Below are positions 26,529 through 34,312 of a DNA stretch of 64,000 nucleotides, piece after piece (the first letter of the stretch is position 1; each line of letters opens with the position of its first letter). The translations under genes were made by a program, and so were the position numbers. This stretch comes from Paraburkholderia sabiae (GTDB taxonomy: Bacteria > Pseudomonadota > Gammaproteobacteria > Burkholderiales > Burkholderiaceae): the NCBI RefSeq assembly GCF_030412785.1, contig NZ_CP125296.1, positions 1,116,001-1,180,000 on the forward strand, read 5' to 3'. Below the pieces are notes generated by a model. It did no database searches. It saw nothing but the letters and a program-made list of their open reading frames with translations, and had not been told where the DNA came from.

Positions 26529-27050
26529 ATGGCGTACTGGAAAGCTGTCATTGCGCATCTGGTAAGGACATTACTCGCGATCTACTGCATGTCGTTCTGC
26601 GCTCATATTTTCGCAGGGGAGTGCGCCACCCCGTCACACCCGATCAAGGCAATCGGGGGCGATGTCGGCGCCGGAACGGCTGCGCTTGCGGGCGCAGCGA
26701 TCGGCGCGCTTGCGGGTTTCGGCAGCGCGTGGATAAGAGAATGGTTCGAAAGCCGACGCAATCTTACCCGCCTTGCGGTAGAGCTGGCCGACCGGGACTT
26801 TGCGGACAAGTTGAAGCAGGCGGAGGGACGGGGTCAGCATGGGGCACTCCCTCCCATCGGCGCTTTTTATCACTATTACAACAATGTGCTGCAAGCCATC
26901 GCGACGAACAGATGCACTCCGGAATTTGTTCGACACAATGCGATTGCTCACGGAGACGTCGAGGAAGCGTTCAGATTCGCCAGGCGTCAATTCGAGGATC
27001 GCTTGAACGCGCATCTGGATGAACACGAGCGTAGTTCGCCCGAGGGGTAG
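26529..27050 (+). CDS. small membrane protein, unknown
   Basis: A 173-residue protein starting MAYWKAVIAHLVRTLLAIYC behind AGGAGG. It has an N-terminal hydrophobic segment (8-30), then a Gly/Ala-rich segment (GDVGAGTAALAGAAIGALAGFGSAW, in parts 46-70) that may be a second membrane helix, then a soluble charged domain with GAFYHYYNNVLQA and a His/Arg-rich helix. Not recognised. It follows the patatin gene by 180 bp on the same strand. Confidence 0.6.
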   Translation: MAYWKAVIAHLVRTLLAIYCMSFCAHIFAGECATPSHPIKAIGGDVGAGTAALAGAAIGALAGFGSAWIREWFESRRNLTRLAVELADRDFADKLKQAEGRGQHGALPPIGAFYHYYNNVLQAIATNRCTPEFVRHNAIAHGDVEEAFRFARRQFEDRLNAHLDEHERSSPEG

Positions 27051-27339
27051 GCTATCGCTTTATCTTCCGTTTGAATCTGGCCTGGATCTTCGGACTGGGA
27101 GGGGCGTATGCGTGTTGAGGTAAGTGGCTGGTTTTCCGACGAAGCTGGCCGTGTGCATCTCGGCTCGCATGGAAGCCGTCCGACATGACAAGCGTGCGGC
27201 CCGCGCAATCGCCTGATGGACTGCGGGTTGCTGTGGTCGCCCGAAGCTGGGAAATTCCCTTCGTTGTCGTGTCGCTACGTCGATCCTGCCCACTGCTGAG
27301 GCGGTCGCTTCGACGTTCAGGTGTCGGATGCGATCCGCC

Positions 27340-28380
27340 TCACGCGCGTTTGGCACGCCTGGCCGTGAAGAGATACTCGTCGTACAGGCCGTTAAGACTC
27401 GGACTGACCCAGATAAGCTGATGATCCTTATCGAGCTTGATCAGCTTGCGGTCCAGCGCGCGATGCAGGTCGACCCGCAAGGCAATCCCGTCTGAGGCCT
27501 TGTTATGCCCTTTGCGCCAATCGCGGCCAGGCAGATGTGCCGCATCCAGCAGATCGGCCGTTGTGCACTTGCTGACGACACACCGGTTGCCGTAGTGCGC
27601 CATCACGGCCCTATGAAACGCAGGCTGTTCCAGCCGCGCCTGAGCGATGCGAAAACGCTGCTCTGGTGTTCCCTTCGGTGTTGAATCAGCCATCGGCCGA
27701 AAGTACGAGTAGGTGACAGGGCCGTTCTGCTTCAGGATGCCGCGGAGTGTCTCGTGGGCGCCCGAGTTGCCCTTTATGTCAGTAATGAAGTAGAAGTGCG
27801 CTTTGTCCAGAATGAGGCAATTTCCGCCCGTCGCTGCAGGTATGGTGCCGCGGTAGCAACCGATGCAAACCAGTGATTTGTGAACGACCCAGTGCAGCAC
27901 GAAGGCCTCGTCGGGTTCGATCTGGACGGGTAGTCCTGTCCAGTTGCCGTCGAGCCACTGATTCGGGTTGGACGCGTCAATGCGAAAGTTCGACTCAGAC
28001 TGATGCTTTTTGTTTTTTGTGATCACTATATCGGCGCCGAGTCCGGTGATGATTTCAAGCAACCCGGCGACGGTAATGGGGCAGGGCTCGGGTAATTCGC
28101 GATTCTGCTCGCCCATGTCATGGATTGTGAATCCGAGTTTCTCGAACGCGTTATGCAAGGTCCCGTTTTTGCGACTGGGAAAATCGTCGGGTGTTAGAGG
28201 GGGATGGCCGGCCAGCTTAAGCGCGATAGCGGCGATCGCCTTGACCGGGTACAGTGCGCGACCGACTTTAACTTCGTAGCGTTGTCCGTTGCCGAAGCGG
28301 CCGTAACCAGATTCGCGCCGCCAGATTGCGGCGGCCTTCCTGACGTTTTCAACTGTCAGCAGACTCACTGGGATAGCCAT
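27340..28380 (-). CDS. HNH endonuclease, McrA-like architecture
   Basis: A 346-residue protein with an HNH_2-type nuclease domain at about 254-312: FHRAVMAHYGNRCVVSKC, then LLDAAHLPGRDWRKGHN (H282) and GIALRVDLHRALD (H306). The N-terminal 85 residues (VKVGRALYPVKAIAAIAL ... LHNAFEKLGFTIHD) resemble the head domain found in front of SRA-HNH type IV restriction enzymes of the ScoMcrA kind, and residues 100-235 would be the DNA-reading middle. That comparison is from memory. It lies 60 bp downstream of a PD-(D/E)XK nuclease gene on the same strand; together they look like a restriction or anti-phage pair. No methylase is nearby, which favours a modification-dependent enzyme. Confidence 0.75.
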   Translation of the reverse strand: MAIPVSLLTVENVRKAAAIWRRESGYGRFGNGQRYEVKVGRALYPVKAIAAIALKLAGHPPLTPDDFPSRKNGTLHNAFEKLGFTIHDMGEQNRELPEPCPITVAGLLEIITGLGADIVITKNKKHQSESNFRIDASNPNQWLDGNWTGLPVQIEPDEAFVLHWVVHKSLVCIGCYRGTIPAATGGNCLILDKAHFYFITDIKGNSGAHETLRGILKQNGPVTYSYFRPMADSTPKGTPEQRFRIAQARLEQPAFHRAVMAHYGNRCVVSKCTTADLLDAAHLPGRDWRKGHNKASDGIALRVDLHRALDRKLIKLDKDHQLIWVSPSLNGLYDEYLFTARRAKRA

Positions 28381-28440
28381 AAAATCCTCTCTTTCCGTTA
28401 GCCAGACCGGGACTCAGGACGAGTCCCTGAAACGCACCCG

Positions 28441-29034
28441 TCAGGCGGCAACGGACTCACTGTATTTCACTCGACCAGCATTCGTGTGGTATTGCTCGCT
28501 GGGATTTTGACCATGGATCGTCGCGGCATGCATCTCGAGGAAAACATGGCCATTAAAAGCGGGCTCTGTCGTCCACATCCCGGAAGGGACCGTGTCTCCG
28601 CTGTGGATGGCCGCCCACGCAAAAAGGGCTGTTTTCGATACGTTGAACGACATCGACGGCAGATCGGGACCACGATATCGATCAAGCTTGACGGTAATGC
28701 CTTCGGCGCGGGCGATTGACGATATGCTTTGCATATCTTTTGCCGTACAGGGCCTGCCGCGCGGTACATACTTCAATTCGAGAAAGCAGATTGCTTCCCG
28801 TGCATTGCATATCACCACGTCCGGTCTGATGAGGCGTCCTTTGGGCAACTGTACGGTGGGCTCGACAAATATCCTCCGCGCAGAACGGGCTTCCTCGAAT
28901 GCCGCTCTGAGGTTCGCGACGAGCAGAGCCTGAAGACTGCGCTCAGAATTGATATGGCCATTGCAGTAGTCAGTTTGCACAGTTCGCCGCCACGCCTGAA
29001 TCAGGTGATCCGCCAGCTTAGCTCGTCGCGCCAT
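28441..29034 (-). CDS. PD-(D/E)XK nuclease-like protein
   Basis: A 197-residue protein starting MARRAKLADHLIQAW. It carries a nuclease-like core: an early Glu in NSERSLQALL (E31), then GRLIRPDVVIC (D72) and ICFLELKYV (E86, K88), which is the D-x(n)-E-x-K layout. Such single-domain proteins are found in many defence operons. An upstream in-frame start (29118) is less likely because it adds an Arg-rich stretch with no ribosome site. Co-oriented with the HNH gene downstream. Confidence 0.6.
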   Translation of the reverse strand: MARRAKLADHLIQAWRRTVQTDYCNGHINSERSLQALLVANLRAAFEEARSARRIFVEPTVQLPKGRLIRPDVVICNAREAICFLELKYVPRGRPCTAKDMQSISSIARAEGITVKLDRYRGPDLPSMSFNVSKTALFAWAAIHSGDTVPSGMWTTEPAFNGHVFLEMHAATIHGQNPSEQYHTNAGRVKYSESVAA

Positions 29035-29863
29035 TGATGCATTGTCCTGTAGGGTCAGTTTTCGCGTTGCTGTGCGCCCACGCGGCCCGCGAACACGGGA
29101 ACAGCGACCGGTGATCATCTTCCTGAAATAACGGCAAAAGTCCGGTCGCCTTGAATGTCGTTCCAGATCTGATCGCCGACCGCGAGCTTCGGACTTTCAA
29201 CGCTCGTCGCAACGCAGCTACTTGAGCCCGGGGTTGCGCGGTGTCTGCCGGCCTCCAGGCTGCTACGGGTGCGCGTCGATTGCAGCGTTTGAGATTGGGC
29301 GCGGCCACGAGTCGCTGTTGGATGTCGCGCCAGGATTACTGAAAACAAGGCGTGCCTCCTTCCGCGTGTGTGCACCGGGTAGTTCTGTATCAGGGAGCGC
29401 TGGCCGCCAGGCTTGCCGGGTTAAAGCTTGTCTACATTGGTGCCGATAACGCGTAAGCGAGTGCGCGGGCATCATGGCCGGCCGCGCGACTAGCCGGCGT
29501 CCTTTCCGGTAGCGACTACATCGAAGGGAACGTTTCGGTCGCTGGCCCGGATTTCGAAGGTGCGGACCGCTACATCTGCTTCTCGAGCAGCAGACGGCAT
29601 GGGGCGACTCGCGGGCGTTGCAATCAGGCAAGCCGGAGGCCGTCCTCGCTCCGGCTCTTGCGAGCCTGAGTTCCGGATAGAAGGGCGTCGGCGATTAACA
29701 TGCGAGCCACTGTCGGGAACGTTTGAGCTTTCCCCGGGTCCTGAGGAATATTTCGAACTGACTTCTGTGTGTGCTGCCGGTCGCAGCGTTTCAACTTTCA
29801 ACAACCAGGGCAAGGCGCGAGACGGGATCCAGAATGAACGCGCTGACGCCAGCCAGCCACGCA
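29035..29863. other. long stretch without supported gene
   Basis: No frame here shows a recognisable protein, ribosome site or membrane pattern; the ORFs present are short and shadow each other. No repeat or hairpin stood out. It may contain the promoters for the leftward nuclease pair and the rightward lipoprotein. Confidence 0.4.
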
Positions 29864-30385
29864 ATGAATATCATGACTCTTCGTTATCCAACTGTCGTAT
29901 GCGCAGCCTGTCTTCTGGCCGGTTGTGTGAGCGTGCATGACACCCGTACCGCCGAACAGCAGAAGTCCGATCTGCACGCTGCGACAGACGCATTGGTGGG
30001 CACTTATGAAGTAGTCGACAGCCGTCGGAACGATCGTCACTTCACGAGCGTGGTAGTCCGGAAATCGGCAGGCGCCTACGGTCCGGACGTGACGATGATG
30101 GACGCGTCCTCCGGTTCTGCCGCATTGCGCGCCGGAAGGAAGTGTCGCGGCTACGTCGTGAGGGGGCGGTCATACGCATCCGTCATGTGCGACGCACCGG
30201 CCTACGGGATCAACTACTACAGTCTGGGATCAGTCACGGATCTGGACCGCACAGTCAGGGACGGTGGCGTCATCAAAGGATTCGCGGACATGCAGATCCC
30301 GATTGGCGATCTCCTTCTCGAATACTCCGAAGAGATGAGTGGCCGGTCACATTACCTCGTGCTGGCGAAGAAAGCTGCGCCCTAG
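29864..30385 (+). CDS. putative lipoprotein
   Basis: A 173-residue protein with a lipoprotein signal: MNIMTLRYPTVVCAACLLAGC, the lipobox LLAGC placing the lipidated Cys at residue 21. The mature part has ALVGTYEVVDSRRNDRHFTSVVV and an end like SGRSHYLVLAKKAAP, probably a small beta-domain. Upstream starts at 29771 and 29834 are in frame but would bury the signal. Function unknown. It stands alone between the nuclease pair and the ABC-3C operon. Confidence 0.6.
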   Translation: MNIMTLRYPTVVCAACLLAGCVSVHDTRTAEQQKSDLHAATDALVGTYEVVDSRRNDRHFTSVVVRKSAGAYGPDVTMMDASSGSAALRAGRKCRGYVVRGRSYASVMCDAPAYGINYYSLGSVTDLDRTVRDGGVIKGFADMQIPIGDLLLEYSEEMSGRSHYLVLAKKAAP

Positions 30386-30568
30386 AGGCCCGCGCCCGGG
30401 TCATTGCGCTTCCGGGCCGACCGGCCGGCCCCAGCCGTAGCGCGTCACACACCGTCGTCTGGCATAGTTGCGCGTCGATTCGGGCGTTATGACCAGGCGC
30501 GTGACATGGTGCCTGCATTCGCTGCGTGGGCGCCGTTCATTAAAATCGGGTACAACGATATAACAATC

Positions 30569-31765
30569 ATGGGCCAACTAGAGGCAGTTGCGGCAGACAA
30601 GACATCGCTCGGCTTTGAATTCCAGGATCTGGTGTTTATCGAAAAGCTCCTGGAACTCAAGCCTGGCGAATCACTCGGGCTCGAAGTCTTTGACGATATC
30701 CACCTCGAGACAATAACCAGCAAGGTTCTCCTGTATCAGGTCAAGCATAGCCTGTGCGGCGGCAACGTTACGGACCGCGACTCTGACCTGTGGAAAACGC
30801 TCGCCAACTGGCTTAAAGCGTTACACGAATTGCCGCGGCACCGCGAGGTCGGCTTTCGGCTTTATACGAACAAGGCGCTGAACAGCCAGAAACTTGTCAG
30901 TCTGCTCAAGGCGCCCGGGAAAGACATCGAGGCGATCATCACACATATCCGTGAGACGCACGATGACATCGCTGCTACCGACGCGAAGAAAGCCCCCGAT
31001 GCATCGCCTAATCCGATCGCAAGCCACGCCAGGACGCTGGCGCAGGCATCCGATATCGACCTGCGCTTTCTTTTTGAACGCTTCGAGTTCCATGCGGACA
31101 ACAGCGGAATCCTTGCGCGTATCGACACGCTGCTGACCTACTTCTCGGTGCCGCCCAGCCGGCTTCCAGCGGCCCGCCACGCCTTGATCGGAGCCTTCAA
31201 GGAGTACAAGTTCAAGACCATCTGTGCGAAAGAAAAGGTCAACGTTTCCTTCGAAGATTTCCGCAACAGAATGGGGTTTGCGCTGATCCTTGCGGCCGCG
31301 AGGGCTGACGAAGCGAACTTTGAGGAGTTTGTGGATCGCCATTATGCATATCTTCGTCCGCAAGACCTGTCGTTTTTGAACAGCAGGTTCCAGGCGCAGC
31401 TCGCCGAGCTTGAAGTCACACGCGACGAAATCATCGATCGAGGCATTGAGATGAAGGTCGCCGAAGACTTCATCGAGGAATTGCGGGAGCGGGGGCTTTT
31501 TGGGCAAATCGAAAACCTCCGGCTGGAAAACAGTGCGCACAGCATCTGGACAGAGATCCACCGTGATACCCACCACGAGGCGCACGCCGATGAGGCTGCA
31601 CATCGCAAGGCGGCCTATGCCTGCTACAAACAGACCATCAAGGAACCGCTGACTGCCAACCAGAATGCGCTGCCGATCGCTATGAGCCGGGGCAAATTCA
31701 TCAGCCTGTCAGATCAGCCGAGAATCGGCTGGGTGAAGGATTGGGAAGCGAAATTCAAACCATGA
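30569..31765 (+). CDS. ABC-3C effector with Cap4-like nuclease domain
   Basis: First gene of a three-gene system. The 398-residue protein begins with a restriction-endonuclease-like fold of the Cap4/DUF4297 type: LGFEFQDLVFIEKLL, then GLEVFDDIHLET (E39, acidic cluster) and LLYQVKHS (Q57-V58-K59), which is the E...QxK version of the PD-(D/E)XK site. The helical remainder would contact the other components. In ABC three-component systems this gene supplies the effector; DNA cleavage is inferred. ATG 30569 is chosen because the conserved region starts there; 30404 and 30506 are in-frame alternatives with no better ribosome site. Its TGA overlaps the next ATG (ATGA). Confidence 0.75.
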   Translation: MGQLEAVAADKTSLGFEFQDLVFIEKLLELKPGESLGLEVFDDIHLETITSKVLLYQVKHSLCGGNVTDRDSDLWKTLANWLKALHELPRHREVGFRLYTNKALNSQKLVSLLKAPGKDIEAIITHIRETHDDIAATDAKKAPDASPNPIASHARTLAQASDIDLRFLFERFEFHADNSGILARIDTLLTYFSVPPSRLPAARHALIGAFKEYKFKTICAKEKVNVSFEDFRNRMGFALILAAARADEANFEEFVDRHYAYLRPQDLSFLNSRFQAQLAELEVTRDEIIDRGIEMKVAEDFIEELRERGLFGQIENLRLENSAHSIWTEIHRDTHHEAHADEAAHRKAAYACYKQTIKEPLTANQNALPIAMSRGKFISLSDQPRIGWVKDWEAKFKP

Positions 31766-32217
31766 ATGCCCTGACCACTAACGAGCTGCTCGGTACCGTT
31801 GCGCTGCAGACGGCGCTGCAGCACGCACCGGACAGGCGACTGCCACTTTCCAAGGCGTTCCTCGTCCTGCCTCTGCTGTTCGACGGGAGTATTCGCGGCA
31901 CGCTCAAGAACCGGCGCAGCGTCGTGGTGAGCAGCAAGGATCTGATCCTGTCGCGCCCTGAAGCCTTCACCGCGGTCGGCACACGCTTCAGCGATCTGTC
32001 TCTGACCTCACTGAACACTATCCTGCTTGCCTGCGAGATGGGCATGGCGCAACTGGTCGACGGTGACGTTGTGCTCGAGAAAGTCATTTTCGACGATAGC
32101 AGGCCGGCACGCATCGGCAAGACCGCCAGCGATATCATGGGCGCCGGTCCGCATCTCGCCACGCTACTGCGTGAACCCGCCGTTGATCTCTATCAAACCT
32201 TCCGGATTGCGCTGTGA
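31762..32217 (+). CDS. ABC-3C middle component
   Basis: A 151-residue protein matching the outline of the three-component ABC system middle component: an N-terminal NELLGTVALQTALQ helix, LPLSKAFLVLPLLFDGSIRGTLK, and a C-terminal LREPAVDLYQTFRIAL. It would bridge the DUF3732 ATPase and the effector. It overlaps both neighbours by 4 bases (ATGA upstream, GTGA downstream), a strong sign of a complex made in fixed proportion. The assignment rests on position and general sequence character. Confidence 0.7.
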   Translation: MNALTTNELLGTVALQTALQHAPDRRLPLSKAFLVLPLLFDGSIRGTLKNRRSVVVSSKDLILSRPEAFTAVGTRFSDLSLTSLNTILLACEMGMAQLVDGDVVLEKVIFDDSRPARIGKTASDIMGAGPHLATLLREPAVDLYQTFRIAL

Positions 32218-34064
32218 GCAACATTCAGATATCAAACATTCTCCTGTGGCAAAAAGACCAGCAGCTGAGGAATCTCGAATTCCGGCACAACCACGTCAAC
32301 GTCATTACGGGGGACGCCGGCAAGGGCAAATCGTCCATCCTCTTCATTATCGATTATTGCCTGCTGGCCAGCGAAACCAAGGGCATATCGAAGACCAATA
32401 TCGACTCGAAGGTCGACTGGTACGGCGTAAGGCTGAGCATCGACGGCAAGGAACTGGTCATCGCGCGTCCCTCGGAGTCGCAACAGGACAGCGAGCGCGC
32501 CTACTTCAGTGAGGATGGAATCATCCCGGAGCGGCCGTCGCCCAATATCCGCATCGACAACCTCAAGCGGGTTCTCAACAAGGCTTTCGGGATCGATCCC
32601 GAGTTGAGGGTTCCCTACGGTGGCAAGTTCATCCAGGCGAACCAGAAGGTGTCGTTTCGCAACTTCCTGGCGCATTGCTATCAGGATCAGACGACGATCA
32701 TCGCACCGGATTATCTGTACATCCGTCCGGGTGACGGACGATACCAGGAGGGGATCGAGCGGACCTTTCGCATGGCCATCGGTGCAGAGAACGTCAAGAC
32801 GGCGCTCGCGCGCAGTCAACTGACTGAACTCGAGCGCAAGAAGGCTGCGCAGGCGAGAAAGCAGCAGGTTTATGACAAGACAGCCCACGCGTTCTCCGAC
32901 GAGCTTGGGCAGCTCGGGCGGGACGCGACGACGTTCGGCCTGATCGACAGCTTCCCGGACAAGCCCACGGAACAGGTTACGGCACTGCGGCTGGCCCTTG
33001 ACGCCGCCGACATCCTGCCGGCACAGATCGAGGCGGCGGACCGGATCGAAGCCGAGATTTTTGAACTGCGCGCGAAGAACCGCCGCCTGATGGCTTTCGT
33101 AGAAAGCGGAGACCACCATAAGGGAGCGCTGCGCAACATGGCCGATGCGCTGAAACCGGCCAGCCTGTTCGACGCGGACCCGGAGCAGGTGTTTCCTTCT
33201 TTCCTGGCCCACCAGGTGGTGTCGCGCCTCAGGATGGAACTGGACGAAATCCAGCAGGCCATCCGCAGCCGCGACACGTTCCCGTTCCTCAAGGAGGTGC
33301 AAACGCTGATCGATGAGAACGAGAAGCGCATCGTCGATCTGCGCGCCACACAGGCGGATTTACAGAACAGTCAGGCGATGCGCCAGAGTCCGCAGAGCTA
33401 TCATCGGTATCTTGGCCGGCTCGAGTCGAAGCTTGAGCTCTATGCCAGAAGCGACGACCTGCGCCAGCCAGTCGTCGAGGACGACCTCGATGCGCCGATC
33501 CGTGAACTGCAGGCAGCGGTCGATGCTAACCGACAGAAGACCGCCCACACGAAGGAGGAACTCAACCGGCGCATCAATGCGCGGTTAACGCGTCTGAAGC
33601 TCAAGGGTTACGAGGGCTTTTCCGCGCATTTTGGCGAGCGGGACCGCTTGCTCACCTTGTACTCCCCGGATCTCTCGCAGACGGAGAAAATGCCGGACAT
33701 CGGCAGCGCGTCGAACTATCTCTACCTGCACGTCGCCTATTTTCTGGCACTGCACGAAATCGCCCGACTTCAACGCGTGCCCTGGATGCCATCGTTTCTG
33801 GTGCTGGACCAGCCCAGCACGCCGTACTGGACCGACGGGAAGCCGACCGACGATATCCTGAGCCTGGACGTCGTGCTAAGGGAACTCAACGGTTTCGTCC
33901 AGGAAATGGACGCGCACGGTGGCTTTCAGATAATCGTGCTGGAACACATCGAAGAGACACATTGGACCGGCCTCGGGCTGGAGCGATTCCATCTGGTTGA
34001 TCGCGAGCTGCGCGAGGGTTATGGACTGATCCTCAGCGGCCCCGCTGCGCCCGCCAGGGACTGA
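32214..34064 (+). CDS. DUF3732 ABC/SMC-like ATPase (ABC-3C)
   Basis: A 616-residue ATPase of the DUF3732 type. Walker A is ITGDAGKGKSSI (K39, S40) directly followed by the family-typical LFIIDYCLLAS. A long coiled-coil region lies at about 200-470 (LTELERKKAAQARKQQ ... TKEELNRRINARL), and the C-terminal half-site SNYLYLHVAYFLALHEIARL and MPSFLVLDQPSTPYW holds the signature and Walker B elements. These Rad50/RecN-like proteins are thought to sense DNA or nucleoprotein and license the attached effector. GTG start overlapping the previous stop. It completes the ABC-3C operon 30569-34064, a class of predicted conflict systems. Confidence 0.85.
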   Translation: MSNIQISNILLWQKDQQLRNLEFRHNHVNVITGDAGKGKSSILFIIDYCLLASETKGISKTNIDSKVDWYGVRLSIDGKELVIARPSESQQDSERAYFSEDGIIPERPSPNIRIDNLKRVLNKAFGIDPELRVPYGGKFIQANQKVSFRNFLAHCYQDQTTIIAPDYLYIRPGDGRYQEGIERTFRMAIGAENVKTALARSQLTELERKKAAQARKQQVYDKTAHAFSDELGQLGRDATTFGLIDSFPDKPTEQVTALRLALDAADILPAQIEAADRIEAEIFELRAKNRRLMAFVESGDHHKGALRNMADALKPASLFDADPEQVFPSFLAHQVVSRLRMELDEIQQAIRSRDTFPFLKEVQTLIDENEKRIVDLRATQADLQNSQAMRQSPQSYHRYLGRLESKLELYARSDDLRQPVVEDDLDAPIRELQAAVDANRQKTAHTKEELNRRINARLTRLKLKGYEGFSAHFGERDRLLTLYSPDLSQTEKMPDIGSASNYLYLHVAYFLALHEIARLQRVPWMPSFLVLDQPSTPYWTDGKPTDDILSLDVVLRELNGFVQEMDAHGGFQIIVLEHIEETHWTGLGLERFHLVDRELREGYGLILSGPAAPARD

Positions 34065-34312
34065 TCGTTCGGGGTGGTCAGACCGATGAGTGGCGCCAGA
34101 CTGTTCGCTGCGGATGCGACCGGCGCCAACTGCAGCTTCAATGGACCACTCCGGATTCGCCTTATGAGTTGGCATGAAACTCCCGGTGAAGCGGCTCAGG
34201 CGAGTGCGCACGTTCAAGGCGGACGCTGATGCCGCCGGACTCCCGCGACGCTTCTGGGGATCATCAGCCGGACTGTACAGGCCGTCGCCAGATGGCGCGG
34301 CACCTCTCACCG

